This document shows, piece by piece, positions 9,253 through 19,418 of a stretch of 64,000 nucleotides of DNA. This DNA is from Aureibacter tunicatorum. GTDB taxonomy: Bacteria > Bacteroidota > Bacteroidia > Cytophagales > Cyclobacteriaceae. A program made the position numbers and the translations under genes. The notes under the pieces were generated by a model. That model ran no database searches, had not been told where the DNA came from, and saw nothing but the letters and a program-made list of their open reading frames with translations. The number at the start of each line of letters is the position of its first letter. Position 1 is the stretch's first letter. Location: NCBI RefSeq assembly GCF_036492635.1, contig NZ_AP025309.1, forward strand, positions 40,574-104,573, read 5' to 3'.

Positions 9253-9653
9253 TATTGCATTTTAAAAAAAATCGATTCAAAGCCTTTGAGTCAAATCCCC
9301 ATTATTTCGAGCATCATTACAGAAATCGAAACCCAAATTGCCTATGCCTTAAAGGTCATTCTTATTTTATAAAAACATGAAAGCATGTGTTGCAAATATC
9401 AGCACTAAAAGTTGCAAGTGCCCATTTAGTGCTGAAAATTAACACAAATAGCACTTTTATTCTGAGATCATTTATTAAATCGTTAGAAAAACTATGCAAT
9501 AATTAAAAATATAACATTTAATGAGGTGATTTTTTGTAATTAATCAAAATAAAAGCTAAAACTTATGCTTTTTATTATGAATATGTCAGGGTGATGATCA
9601 GTCTTATCGAATATTAAGTAAGCTTAAATACTTATAATATAAAACTTATATAT
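9253..9653. promoter_or_regulatory. Divergent intergenic region with two operator-like inverted repeats
   Basis: No gene is present. Two dyads stand out: GATTCAAAG at 9274-9282 against CTTTGAGTC at 9284-9292 (one mismatch), and TCAGCACTAAA at 9399-9409 against TTTAGTGCTGA at 9425-9435 (perfect 11-bp arms, 15-nt loop). Both are candidates for regulator sites controlling the divergent glycosidase-like gene and lipoprotein gene. Confidence 0.45.
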
Positions 9654-12230
9654 ATGGGACAGTCATTTTTTACAAAACCGATACGGTTTCTATTTTTTAT
9701 GAGCTGTATTGTCTTGACAGTGTTTTTTATTAGCTCTTGCGATAAAGACGAAGAAATGGGAGCGCCTCCTTCTTCTATCGATTATCAAGAATATATAAAT
9801 GAAATAGACTTGAAAGAAGCTTGGGAATCATCCGTTCCAAAAGTCGAAGGCACAGGAGCATTTCTATTCCAAATACTGGAAGTAAGAAATGACAAAGGCG
9901 AAGCAATCGGAGGAACATTTCTGATTGATCAAAACCATGGAGTTGTAAGCTTAAAAGAGGGAAATCATTTAGCCCCGGGCACATATAACGTTGACGTAAT
10001 GGTCTCCAATATCGCTGGAGAATATACCAAGGCTAATGCTATAAGTCTTAAGATCAGAACTCCTGAAACGATCGCGCTTGCGCTTACCCCTCGTGAAACG
10101 ACGCTTTTTATAGACGAAAAGACAAAGCTTCCAATGATGGATGAATGGATTCCTGTCAGTTTGGATAAAACCGATGGAGCTATAATCACTACATCCCCTG
10201 AGGAAATGATCACGCTCAATGAAGAAGGCTCATGGGTGCCGTTTGCAGACAAAACATACGAAGAAGGCGAATTAAAAATTGTATTCACAGGAACAAAGGA
10301 TAAATATTATGAAGCTACAGATACATTGACGATCAATGTAATCGTTGCTTCAGGACCTGAAATTGTTATCACTGGAGAAGGAACACTTTGGACGGACTCC
10401 GACAAGCAGGCTCTTACTGACAAAGTGAAAGGCATGCAAATAGTAGCCGTTAATTACAGTACGCTTAAACTTGTGGACGAAGAAGGCAACGACCACCCTG
10501 CGTTTGAGTTGGTTGTTCAGGATTATGGTCTTGAGCCTATTTATATCAAGCCTAAATCAGGAGTCGCATTGAGCAAGGAGTCTTACACTTTCAAGATTCA
10601 ATCACTGGATGAAGAAATAGTAGAAGCAGAGACTGAAGGAGTAATATCAGTAAAAACGACAAAATTCATACTCTCTGGAGAAGTGGAAAAATTAGAGCTT
10701 GATGAAAATGGAATAGCATTAGCGAGCAAGCTTGATGCAATAAAAGTCGATGCGCTTGCGGCTCCGGAAGGAATCGAAGCGATAGTATCGGATAATCGTT
10801 TTGAATTTGTTGATAATGCTATCAATATTAAGCAAAGCACTGTATTCAGTGATCAAGAGTCTATCCAACTGACGGTTGAAATCAAGTATAACGGAAAAAC
10901 TATTGCCAGTCAAACAGTCAAGGAATTTATTGCAGTAAAAGAAGCCGCTTTATCCGTATCAGGAACTGCTAAAGTCATCATCAATGGAATCAGCAATGAA
11001 GCACTATCAGGAGTACTTGGAGACCTTTCCATTAAATACGCCAATGCTGAAAAGTTGGAGCTGATTGATGAAAAAGGGCTATTCAAATTAAGCGCTGATA
11101 ATAGCAGTGTAGAACTAATAAATCCAAACACTGCTCTGACTGAGCTTTCATATCCGCTGACATTAAAACTTTACAAAATAGAAACTGATGCTGACCCTGT
11201 AATCACTGAAAACATCTCAGTCTTGGTTGAAAAAACAAGCCTTTCGATAACTGGAAATGGAACAGTTACGACTACAGAAGAAGATGTACCTAAAAACAGC
11301 GAAGTAGCCGGCTTAAACTTTACCATGAGCCACTATGAAGATCAAGTTGAATATCTCGTTACAAGCGTTAATCCTCAGTCTGATTTCAACTTTATTGACG
11401 GAAAACTTCAAGTAAGCGCTTCAACTATTTCCGAGGGTGAATACACGATCCATATTGAGGCAAAACTTAATGGATCGACGATTGCTTCATCCACAGCTCA
11501 AGTAACGGTAAGACAAGAAGCTCCGGGAGGTGATGAAGTCTTAATATTCCAATCGACCATGAATATGGAACCATTCCAATATACATTCAAAGAAGGAGGA
11601 ACACCGTCAAGCATAGGAGAATTCGATACTTACACATTAGATGAAGTCAACGCAATTAAAGGAAATACTTATTGGTTCGAAACTAAAGATGTCGAAACGG
11701 ATGGTCCATTGAATAGCGGAGAAAAAAGAGGTATGAGCATTGTCATAAGTGCTGCAGGAAGAGACCTTGCAAGTCCAAATGCTTCTATTCATGCGATTGT
11801 TTCTCCTACGATAGACTTGGGCTCAAAAACAACGATGAAGGTTGCAATAGATGCTTACTATAGCAAATTAATCAATAATTTTGACGCTGATGGGAACGAT
11901 GATTATCAATGGATGAAAGTCCTCTTTGTACCTGATAATGAGTATGCTCAAGTAAAAGATAATCTGTCCGAGTCAGATATCAGTAATTGGGTATCGTCAG
12001 GCTATGAAGTTAAAAGATTTATTGGAGGGCAAAAACAAGACCTTGGAGAAGGTCCAGTATCCATGGATGCAAGGTTTGATGGAGAAACCCTTGAGAAAAA
12101 TGTGAACTCCAGTCAAATGCGTGTTGTCATGGTTATTGAGAATACAAGAGATCAAAATGGAAACTCGGGTGCTAATCGATTCAATACTGGAGAGATATCC
12201 TTAAGCAAATTAGAAGTGTACGGAAAATAA
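9654..12230 (+). CDS. Large surface lipoprotein with repeated beta-sandwich domains
   Basis: An 858-residue lipoprotein: a hydrophobic leader ends in FFISSC with the lipobox cysteine at 29, followed at once by DKDEE, the acidic export signal typical of surface lipoproteins in Bacteroidota. The middle (about 130-620) is a string of ~85-residue beta-rich units, each with phrases such as LSVSGTAKVIING or LSITGNGTV. The last ~220 residues (from about 625) resemble a jelly-roll carbohydrate-binding domain (VLIFQSTMNMEPFQYTF onward). It probably binds glycan at the cell surface, in the manner of SusE/SusF, but no SusC or SusD is nearby. It is encoded between the two glycosidase-like paralogs and ends in a strong terminator, so it need not be co-transcribed with the next gene. 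Confidence 0.75.
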   Translation: MGQSFFTKPIRFLFFMSCIVLTVFFISSCDKDEEMGAPPSSIDYQEYINEIDLKEAWESSVPKVEGTGAFLFQILEVRNDKGEAIGGTFLIDQNHGVVSLKEGNHLAPGTYNVDVMVSNIAGEYTKANAISLKIRTPETIALALTPRETTLFIDEKTKLPMMDEWIPVSLDKTDGAIITTSPEEMITLNEEGSWVPFADKTYEEGELKIVFTGTKDKYYEATDTLTINVIVASGPEIVITGEGTLWTDSDKQALTDKVKGMQIVAVNYSTLKLVDEEGNDHPAFELVVQDYGLEPIYIKPKSGVALSKESYTFKIQSLDEEIVEAETEGVISVKTTKFILSGEVEKLELDENGIALASKLDAIKVDALAAPEGIEAIVSDNRFEFVDNAINIKQSTVFSDQESIQLTVEIKYNGKTIASQTVKEFIAVKEAALSVSGTAKVIINGISNEALSGVLGDLSIKYANAEKLELIDEKGLFKLSADNSSVELINPNTALTELSYPLTLKLYKIETDADPVITENISVLVEKTSLSITGNGTVTTTEEDVPKNSEVAGLNFTMSHYEDQVEYLVTSVNPQSDFNFIDGKLQVSASTISEGEYTIHIEAKLNGSTIASSTAQVTVRQEAPGGDEVLIFQSTMNMEPFQYTFKEGGTPSSIGEFDTYTLDEVNAIKGNTYWFETKDVETDGPLNSGEKRGMSIVISAAGRDLASPNASIHAIVSPTIDLGSKTTMKVAIDAYYSKLINNFDADGNDDYQWMKVLFVPDNEYAQVKDNLSESDISNWVSSGYEVKRFIGGQKQDLGEGPVSMDARFDGETLEKNVNSSQMRVVMVIENTRDQNGNSGANRFNTGEISLSKLEVYGK

Positions 12231-12266
12231 AAATTAGAATTCATAATCATACTTATATAACCATAG

Positions 12267-12301
12267 CAAAGGCAAGAAAGATACCTTCTTGCTTTTGTTT
12301 T
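12267..12301 (+). terminator. Rho-independent terminator after the lipoprotein gene
   Basis: CAAAGGCAAGAA (12267-12278) pairs with TTCTTGCTTTTG (12286-12297) with one mismatch, followed by TTTTATTTT. It lies 36 nt past the lipoprotein stop and 46 nt before the next start. Confidence 0.75.
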
Positions 12302-12347
12302 ATTTTAAATACCCCTCGTGTTTTTTATAACTTTAACCCTTACCGCT

Positions 12348-15300
12348 ATGGTAAAATTCTTTCGAATATTTGGGTTGGGGATTTGCTTCATATTGATTCA
12401 TTTGGCATTTAAGCCTTTGTCTACGGAAGCTCAAGTTCCAAAACTCAAAGAAACTGACCTAAGAATATACAAAGACCTTCTCAATCCTGAAGATTACCCT
12501 GAATACAATAAAAGGCCCTTGCCTATTCCTACTAGATCAACTCTAGGAGATAGATTGCAATTCGCGATTTCAGGCATTCCCTTCAAAAGATTGTCAGATC
12601 AATATTCAGCTTATGGTGGTAAAACATATAGAATAGAAGAAACTGGATTAGCTAAGGAAGATCCAGAATATCAATTTTATAAAGTATTTGCAGATAGCAC
12701 TTTCAATTTGAGAATCGCAGGATTCAAACCTTTGCGTAAACCTGGTGATCAAAACCATCATGGATTATTTAATAATGCAACAGGATACTCTGAAAGAGTT
12801 CAAATGATATATGATTGGCTTGGCCCTAATTATTTAGGAATGCACTTTGGTGAATCTGACGCTTCCTATTTTAATATGGGAGAACAATATACTTTCCCTT
12901 TATCCAGATCCAAAGAGTTGCAAGGCAAAGCCTTTAGGAATTATTTCGAATACTATGGTACGCAGACCAATAATTATGTACTTCTTCATTTAAATATGGG
13001 AGGTGCCCATCACTTGATGAAAGAAGGCATTGTCAGCTTGGCTGAAGCACAGACATTCTACAGAGGAGAAACCAATCCATTGATACATTACTCATTTATA
13101 AGAGGGGCTGGAAAACAATATGGAGTACTTAGTGCGATGGGACATTCCGCAGGAACAGTGAATGCGAACACAGGACAAGAGGCTCCATTTAGCTTGTATA
13201 GACGACTAGTTTATTTGAACTACTTATACAATGGAGTGGATCAAACGCAAGAATTTGGAATCCAACAAAGAGATTGGGATCCAAGTCAAGAACTTGTGCC
13301 ACGTGGAAAAATGATAAGCCATATGGCCAAGTACATTGATCAAAACCCTAATCCCGGAGCTATGGTGACACCAGTCGCCTTATTCATGGATTTCAATGCA
13401 GGATGGAGAACACCTGACAAGAGACGCACCACTTTTGACGCTTGGATGAACCTGCCTTACACCCAAGGAGATTATCTCACTGATGGAATATTCTCCATGT
13501 TATATCCAGGTTTTGAAAGAATTGGCTTGTATAAAAATTTCCGATATGACCTTACCGATGCTCCCTATGGAGATATGACTGATGTGATTTTGAGCGATGT
13601 GAGAGAAGATATACTTGAAAGATATCATCTGGCTATCGTTTCCAGTAAGATAGAAAATGATTTCAAATACATTCGAGCAAAATTGGAAGGCTTTGCGAAT
13701 AAAGGAGGAAATGTGCTGATAACAGGAGCAAATGCTCAAAAACTTTGGCCTGAATGGAATATTGGCAAGGCAACAACTATAAAATCAGGCAGCAAAGTAA
13801 AAGTATTAGGAGCTGATGATATTACAGAATCAGAAAGCTTCGAACTCCATCAAATTGGAAGCCTGCCTACAGGAGCTGAGTTGTTAATGCAATTAGAGAG
13901 CAATGATCCTGTAGCTTTTGAAGTGCAGAAAGGCTCAGGCGTTATTACCGTTTTATTAACTCCTTATGGAATTAATAAAAATGAAAAAAGCTTTAATTGG
14001 AACCATAATTCGGACGAAAAAGATCCTCAGCCAATGTCTCGTCCATTTGGACTGTTGAAACATGCGGAAGCTTTATATGACGCCAAACTTAAAATGGCCA
14101 TGCCTTTCACTGTAGGAGAAGGATTGAATCATGTTGTCAATGTGGTTTCTGACACAGAATATCATGTGACGATTTTTAATAACAGCCTGACCCAAAAAGC
14201 ATTTTCCATTTCTTCCAACATCGGAGAAATTGTTAGTACAGAAGAAATCGATATGGGAGAGAGAGGGATCATGGATGATCCGGAATATTTGCCATATGTC
14301 GCATCACAATACAATGTGGGAACCTCAGACGCTTCAAATATACAAGGACATGACGTTCGGATGTTCAAAGTCACTATTGATCCCAAGAATGTTAACACGC
14401 TTGAAAATATCGAGGTCAAAGACAATGGTTTGAATAGATTCATTGCGGAAAAAGATTTCCATAACCTTAAAATGAAGCTTAAGTCTTGGGATGCTTTCAC
14501 CAATGAGTTCTCCGGAGTGAAGCTTGACGGCAATGATTTGCTGAATGCTAGTGAAGAAATCGTAGATAAAGATTCAAAATATTTCAACACCAGAGCTTAT
14601 GGATTTGTATTCGACTTTAGAGATCTGGAAGCAGAACAATTATCCGATGCCTTTGCATTAGCTAATAACTTCGACCATGCGCATATCATATCAAACGATT
14701 TTCCTGAAAAAGTAGAGGAAATTCTTAACAATACATCCATTAACACTTATGTTACCGCTGGGGAAATAGATAAGTTCGTATTTATCAATGAAAATGAAGA
14801 CTTGTCTAAAGATCTTACCGATAAAATCGTGGTAATCAATAGAGTTTATGAAAATTGGGATGACGTGTACACTGATGCGCAAATCGTTTGGAATGATGAA
14901 GAAGGCAAGTTAAGTCCAATACCTGAAGATTCGAAATCGTCACTTATTGGCACTACCAAAAGTGAAAACAGTCTTAAATATCTTTCGTTGCGAAACCTTT
15001 CTGACATTCCGAATCGGATCAGCCAAGTTCCTTCTTTCATGGAGCATTTCGGTGGAATCATGTTAGAATCTGATTATATCTACGGTATTTCTGACACAAA
15101 AGCATTAGAAGAAAAATCATGGCTGGACAGCAAAAAAATTGATATGATTGTTGATTTCTCCAGTGCTGTGGACGGATTCAGCAAAATGGTATTGGATAAA
15201 AGTTGGGATAAAAAATATGACAGAGGAATGGAATACGCGGAGGCTGTTCTTAAGCGAATGAATCTAATGCAACTTGACAAAGTAGTTATCACCGCTCATA

Positions 15301-16850
15301 GGCTAGGGCAAGGAGAAAATGAAGGGCTTACGGATTTTGCTACGTTGGCTAAAGATCAAAATATAGATGTCTATATCAGAGACACAGAAGATGTATCATC
15401 TAAAATCAATGATATCGTCACCCTTCTAAACAATCAAGGGCTTCAAAATGTGCATGTATCTTCATCATACGGATTGGCTAAGAATAATGAAACAATAAAA
15501 AAGAACACCTCCATGATTTTCTTATGCCAAATTTCCGGAAGCAAATTGCTTCCTTTAGCTTTAAACAACATGGTGAATATCTCCGAGTTCGAACAAGCAA
15601 ACAAGATGTTGATTCTTGACGCAGAGTATTTGACATCGGCGGAAATGGTGGAAGATATGACCGAATTTGGATGGGATGTAAACCCAAGGCTGTTTATGAA
15701 AGAAGAAGCTGATTATCAGTTTACGCTAAGCACTGACTTCGATGGCGCAGAAAAGTATGAGTGGTATAAAGACAATACCAAACTAAGTGTGACAACATCT
15801 ACGCTTACGGCCTCTCAAATTGAAGATTTTGGAGTCTACTCATGCGCTATATCCATAGGGAACAGCAAGTTTAAAACTCAAGACTTAACGGTGGATCAAA
15901 TCACTGCAGTTGTCCCTTCGATCAAAATCAGAAGCCATGAAGGCGAATTTGAGATTCAAGTGCAACCGGATGACGCTCCAACATACACATGGTATAAAGA
16001 CGACATAGTATTGGAAGGACATCATAGTTCTACGCTTTCAGGGTCTCATTATACAGACTACGGAAGATACTATGCCACATTCGATTATAATGAAGAGTTT
16101 TTCCAAACACCTGTTGTGGAAGCAGAGCAAATAGATCCGAACGCTCCGCCCCTTTCCACAAATATCGATAAGGAAACCTTGGTCTTTACGATTAGCACTA
16201 TTGAAGACGCTCAATCTTATCAGTGGTTTAAAAATGATGAAAAGCTTATGAATCAGACTTCATTTACATTCAAAGGTTCTCAATATACTGATTATGGCAA
16301 GTATCATTGTATTGTTACGATCGAGGACAAAGCATACAGGACATATTCAGTAAGCATCGAGCAAAGCCTACCAGAACTTGAACTGGATCTGCAAAGCCCT
16401 GAATTTACTATTACCATCAATGCCTCTGGACCATATGCGTATCAATGGTACAAAAATGACAAATCAATCTCGGAAAGCACCGATCAACAAATCAGTGGCA
16501 ATCAATATGACAACTATGGTATTTATCATTGTGAACTAATCTACAACAACAAAAGAGCAAAATCCAATGCAATAGAAATTGCCAAAGAAGACAAGGTCAC
16601 CCATTTAGACAAAATCAAGAGTCAATGCCGAATTGTTCCCAATCCTGCCAAAAATCAATTCAGAATTGAAACAGAGAATTATTCTAAAGGCACATGGCAT
16701 TTATTTGCACTGAATGGAAAAATGATCAAATCAGGAATTATTAACAATCAAAGCGTTTCTGTCATCATCAATGAACTGAGTAGCGGAATTTACATAGTCT
16801 CTCTAAATTTCGATAATCATTCCGAAAATCACCGTCTTGTAATCAAGTAA
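12348..16850 (+). CDS. Giant secreted glycosidase-like protein with Ig-like repeats and type IX sorting tail (paralog 2)
   Basis: A 1500-residue exported protein. The ATG at 12348 begins the leader (MVKFFRIFGLGICFILIHLA); an upstream ATG at 12318 only lengthens it. Residues ~30-1120 are paralogous to the product at 5618-9124: the barrel-like front with FEYYG, LMKEGI and EAQTFYRG, then the amidotransferase-like segment ending KLWPEW near 470, then the second barrel-like part. Four Ig-like units follow, each marked by Y.W(Y/F)K.D (near 1138, 1213, 1291 and 1365, about 75 residues apart). The end is a type IX secretion sorting domain with IVPNPAKNQFRIE, LFALNGKMI and GIYIVSL. It is probably exported by T9SS and anchored or released at the surface to attack a polysaccharide; the substrate is unknown. 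Confidence 0.8.
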   Translation: MVKFFRIFGLGICFILIHLAFKPLSTEAQVPKLKETDLRIYKDLLNPEDYPEYNKRPLPIPTRSTLGDRLQFAISGIPFKRLSDQYSAYGGKTYRIEETGLAKEDPEYQFYKVFADSTFNLRIAGFKPLRKPGDQNHHGLFNNATGYSERVQMIYDWLGPNYLGMHFGESDASYFNMGEQYTFPLSRSKELQGKAFRNYFEYYGTQTNNYVLLHLNMGGAHHLMKEGIVSLAEAQTFYRGETNPLIHYSFIRGAGKQYGVLSAMGHSAGTVNANTGQEAPFSLYRRLVYLNYLYNGVDQTQEFGIQQRDWDPSQELVPRGKMISHMAKYIDQNPNPGAMVTPVALFMDFNAGWRTPDKRRTTFDAWMNLPYTQGDYLTDGIFSMLYPGFERIGLYKNFRYDLTDAPYGDMTDVILSDVREDILERYHLAIVSSKIENDFKYIRAKLEGFANKGGNVLITGANAQKLWPEWNIGKATTIKSGSKVKVLGADDITESESFELHQIGSLPTGAELLMQLESNDPVAFEVQKGSGVITVLLTPYGINKNEKSFNWNHNSDEKDPQPMSRPFGLLKHAEALYDAKLKMAMPFTVGEGLNHVVNVVSDTEYHVTIFNNSLTQKAFSISSNIGEIVSTEEIDMGERGIMDDPEYLPYVASQYNVGTSDASNIQGHDVRMFKVTIDPKNVNTLENIEVKDNGLNRFIAEKDFHNLKMKLKSWDAFTNEFSGVKLDGNDLLNASEEIVDKDSKYFNTRAYGFVFDFRDLEAEQLSDAFALANNFDHAHIISNDFPEKVEEILNNTSINTYVTAGEIDKFVFINENEDLSKDLTDKIVVINRVYENWDDVYTDAQIVWNDEEGKLSPIPEDSKSSLIGTTKSENSLKYLSLRNLSDIPNRISQVPSFMEHFGGIMLESDYIYGISDTKALEEKSWLDSKKIDMIVDFSSAVDGFSKMVLDKSWDKKYDRGMEYAEAVLKRMNLMQLDKVVITAHRLGQGENEGLTDFATLAKDQNIDVYIRDTEDVSSKINDIVTLLNNQGLQNVHVSSSYGLAKNNETIKKNTSMIFLCQISGSKLLPLALNNMVNISEFEQANKMLILDAEYLTSAEMVEDMTEFGWDVNPRLFMKEEADYQFTLSTDFDGAEKYEWYKDNTKLSVTTSTLTASQIEDFGVYSCAISIGNSKFKTQDLTVDQITAVVPSIKIRSHEGEFEIQVQPDDAPTYTWYKDDIVLEGHHSSTLSGSHYTDYGRYYATFDYNEEFFQTPVVEAEQIDPNAPPLSTNIDKETLVFTISTIEDAQSYQWFKNDEKLMNQTSFTFKGSQYTDYGKYHCIVTIEDKAYRTYSVSIEQSLPELELDLQSPEFTITINASGPYAYQWYKNDKSISESTDQQISGNQYDNYGIYHCELIYNNKRAKSNAIEIAKEDKVTHLDKIKSQCRIVPNPAKNQFRIETENYSKGTWHLFALNGKMIKSGIINNQSVSVIINELSSGIYIVSLNFDNHSENHRLVIK

Positions 16851-16871
16851 GCTTAATAAATAATCGAATTG

Positions 16872-16908
16872 CAAAGGAGACAGCGTATTGCTGTTTCTTT
16901 TGTTTTTT
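16872..16908 (+). terminator. Rho-independent terminator
   Basis: CAAAGGAGACAGC (16872-16884) pairs with GCTGTTTCTTTTG (16890-16902) around a GTATT loop, with two mismatches, followed by a six-T run. It is 22 nt past the stop of the giant glycosidase-like gene. Confidence 0.75.
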
Positions 16909-17060
16909 ATTATTGAAGCATATCGCTAGAAAATATTATATATATGACAAAAGATATTAATAATTATGAAATTCATCATTTTGCAGAAACGATTATTAAC
17001 ATAAATTAAATATATATTATTATTCTATAGCAATTTAAGTCTATTAATTCATCATCAACT

Positions 17061-17441
17061 ATGAGCTTATCCGAGCTAATAACTTTAGACAACAGCATAT
17101 CCGCTAATATGCTGAAAATCAAGCTTGAGAATGAAGGAATCTCATGTGTTCTTCACAATGAGAATTTCACTAATATGATGCCTTTATATTTCAATATGCT
17201 TGGCTGTGGGGTTAGAGTTATGGTTCAAACTAAAAATATCAAACGAGCCAGGAAAATTGCTCTAATTAATCCTGATAAATTAAAATGTCCAAATTGTGGA
17301 TCCACAAAAATCCAAAATTCAGCAACACTGAAAACTAATAAGATATTATTCTCTCTGATCATCATACTGCTTTGTTTGCCCGTAGGCAACCTGCTTACCA
17401 ATTACTTTTGTGAGATTTGCGATCATCGATTTAAAGAATAA
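17061..17441 (+). CDS. DUF2007-domain protein with split zinc ribbon and membrane segment
   Basis: A 126-residue protein. Residues 1-70 match the DUF2007 (putative signal-transducing) pattern: an N-terminal LITLDNSISANMLKIKLENEG helix followed by strands. Then comes CPNCGS (about 77-82), one hydrophobic segment (about 96-115), and CEICDH near the C-terminus, which together could form a zinc ribbon interrupted by a membrane segment. No function is established for the family beyond a proposed regulatory role. It is a single gene in an AT-rich stretch. Confidence 0.7.
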   Translation: MSLSELITLDNSISANMLKIKLENEGISCVLHNENFTNMMPLYFNMLGCGVRVMVQTKNIKRARKIALINPDKLKCPNCGSTKIQNSATLKTNKILFSLIIILLCLPVGNLLTNYFCEICDHRFKE

Positions 17442-17530
17442 GCATTTATCGATAATAAACTGATTTAGTACTTTTTAATCTTAAAATAGCTAATTATAGC
17501 TGAAAAATTAGAACATTAAACTAGACGCCT

Positions 17531-18619
17531 ATGATTTTTCGTATTTACTATTCATTATTAGTTTCGGCCTTAATCTTAATTATTTACTCTTGCGCATCCA
17601 CAAAACAAGCTTCATCGGATAATAAAGAGTTTGATTTATCATTTATAGATAAAAAAAATAAACCTAAAAAAAAGACTTCCTATGTCGATGCAAATGATAA
17701 TTTAATCATTGCTGATAGAGTATTATCCTCAAGAATCAAAGAAGAGCTAGGTATCCCAAAAGATTCTCTTATACCAATAACTTCAACTTATAGGATTAAA
17801 GAATTAAACCTTGGCTTGGATCGCTCTGCATTGTCATCCCAAAAGATAAAAAATATCGACGCTTTAGCTTACTTTATATATCTCCAAAAGATTAATTTAT
17901 CATTCAACAATATTAATGATATCACCCCAATACGAAATTTAGATAAATTAACCCATTTAAATTTTCAAAGTAATATTATAAATGACATTTCGCCTATTGC
18001 AAACTTAAAAAACTTAGTTGATATCAATTTTTATAATAATAATATTAAGAATATAGATTGCATTGCTGAATTGGAGAGTTTAGAGAAAATCAATTTTTGG
18101 GATAATAAAATAATAAATATTAGCGCAATTCAGAGACTTACCAAATTGCAAACAGTCAATTTGGGCAACAATTATATAATTGATTTGTACCCAATTCTGG
18201 ATTTAAAAGAATTAGAACACTTATGGCTGAATAATAACCTAATTACTAATCCAGAGATAATTTCTAATTGCTCAAAAACTTTAAAAACACTATCGCTAGG
18301 CAATTGTGGCATCAGTAACCTTGACTTTTTAAAAAACTGTGAAAATCTGGAGTCGTTAATTATTTACAACAACAATATCAAAGATATTTCATGCCTTTCT
18401 AAACTTATCAACCTAAATGTCCTCTACATTCCAAATAATGATATTGATGATATTTCTGTTTTGGCAGTGCTCATCAATGAAGGCGCATTTAGAAGAAAAG
18501 GCAAATTCACAGGCGGATTTAATATTGATATATCTAGTAATAACATTAATTACAAATCATCTAAAAACAAAAAAATATTGAATTACCTGTATGAAAACAA
18601 AGTAAAAGTAAAGCTATAA
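17531..18619 (+). CDS. Leucine-rich-repeat lipoprotein (internalin/SDS22-type repeats)
   Basis: A 362-residue lipoprotein with lipobox cysteine at 21 (LIIYSC). From about residue 90 to 330 it consists of ~22-residue leucine-rich repeats of the LxxLxxLNLxxNxIxDIxPI type, for example LTHLNFQSNIINDISPI and LEKINFWDNKIINISAI. Such repeats form a curved protein-binding surface, so an adhesion or recognition role in the envelope is likely. The gene is distinctly AT-rich compared with the metabolic genes of the window. A toxin-tail-like remnant begins 4 nt after its stop. Confidence 0.8.
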   Translation: MIFRIYYSLLVSALILIIYSCASTKQASSDNKEFDLSFIDKKNKPKKKTSYVDANDNLIIADRVLSSRIKEELGIPKDSLIPITSTYRIKELNLGLDRSALSSQKIKNIDALAYFIYLQKINLSFNNINDITPIRNLDKLTHLNFQSNIINDISPIANLKNLVDINFYNNNIKNIDCIAELESLEKINFWDNKIINISAIQRLTKLQTVNLGNNYIIDLYPILDLKELEHLWLNNNLITNPEIISNCSKTLKTLSLGNCGISNLDFLKNCENLESLIIYNNNIKDISCLSKLINLNVLYIPNNDIDDISVLAVLINEGAFRRKGKFTGGFNIDISSNNINYKSSKNKKILNYLYENKVKVKL

Positions 18620-18623
18620 GTAG

Positions 18624-18737
18624 ATAGACAGCAATGAAAAGACAACTTTTAGATCCAACATATTTGAAGGTTATGATCCAAAAGTTGATTGTCCAGATTG
18701 TATAATTTTAGATGAAATTGAAGTAAATGACAGGTAA
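18624..18737 (+). pseudogene. Orphan C-terminal peptide remnant (toxin-tail-like)
   Basis: This 37-codon open stretch without its own start reads DSNEKTTFRSNIFEGY followed by DPKVDCPDCIILDEIE and ends in TAA. That stop overlaps the ATG of the next gene by 11 nt. The arrangement, a C-terminal tip without a body overlapping a small gene, is what displaced toxin tips with immunity genes look like. The toxin identity is inference; no catalytic motif is visible beyond a CPDC pair. Confidence 0.4.
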
Positions 18738-19245
18738 GTTGTATAAGATAAATAATGAAGGAAAAGAGTTTTTCCGTTTTATATTAAATGATTCAAAAAA
18801 AGGAGCTTATGTCTATGGACCATCAGTATTTTTAATTTATATCATTTTATTTATAATGATAGCTGGTATGACAATTTATGCATTTCTATTTACCTTACTT
18901 TTTTATATCCCAATGTTTATGGGAATGTATGTTAGATTCTTCTTAAGAAAAAGAACCGTTAAAAGGACGATTTCATCTATTGAGATAAATAAAACAAATA
19001 TAAATTTCAAGTTGGAAAAATGGTTTAACTCTCCTGTTGATGCCATTAAGATTAATTACGATGATTTAGAAATTATTAAGGATTGGTCAAATTTCGGATT
19101 TACAGACAAACATGACAATTATATTCTACGACTAAAATCTAATCAAAAAATTAAATATTTATTCATTAATAATTTTTTTGATGAAGATGTTCTAAGTGAA
19201 TTAAAATATCATATAAAGGTCTATAATTTAACAAATAATGATTAA
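18727..19245 (+). CDS. Two-TM membrane protein, possible immunity protein
   Basis: A 172-residue protein with two hydrophobic helices close together (about residues 35-80: VFLIYIILFIMIAGMTIYAF and LLFYIPMFMGMY) and a soluble C-terminal half of alternating strands. The C-terminal region has the feel of a bacterial PH-like domain, but I cannot assign it. The start overlaps the stop of the upstream orphan tail, implying translational coupling. AT-rich and single-copy. Immunity protein to a toxin tip is the favoured hypothesis; a stand-alone membrane protein is the alternative. Confidence 0.6.
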   Translation: MTGKLYKINNEGKEFFRFILNDSKKGAYVYGPSVFLIYIILFIMIAGMTIYAFLFTLLFYIPMFMGMYVRFFLRKRTVKRTISSIEINKTNINFKLEKWFNSPVDAIKINYDDLEIIKDWSNFGFTDKHDNYILRLKSNQKIKYLFINNFFDEDVLSELKYHIKVYNLTNND

Positions 19246-19254
19246 ATTTTATTG

Positions 19255-19360
19255 ACGCCATATGGTAAAGTCTTTGACTTGGGGCAAATGTAGGCTGAGA
19301 GCTAATTTCTATAAAGCATTATATTCAAAAGCTTGGGATAAGCGAAGAAATCTGTTTTAA
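19255..19360 (+). pseudogene. Frameshifted coding remnant
   Basis: Two adjacent open pieces read as one peptide if a single frameshift is allowed: TPYGKVFDLGQM (19255-19290, then TAG) and LRANFYKALYSKAWDKRRNLF without its last residue break (19295-19360, ending TAA). The first phrase resembles the glycine-tyrosine-rich linkers of RHS-type proteins. It lies between two immunity-like genes and supports the view that this stretch is a graveyard of toxin tips. Evidence is thin. Confidence 0.3.
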
Positions 19361-19418
19361 GTATTTGACAAGTATAACAGTGTATTCTAACAAAGCACAG
19401 GTTGCAAAACTACGCTAG

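Noticed and set aside
5618..16850. Naming the two glycosidase-like proteins lambda-carrageenases
   Set aside because: Context would fit, but I see no residue pattern that I can securely match to that family.
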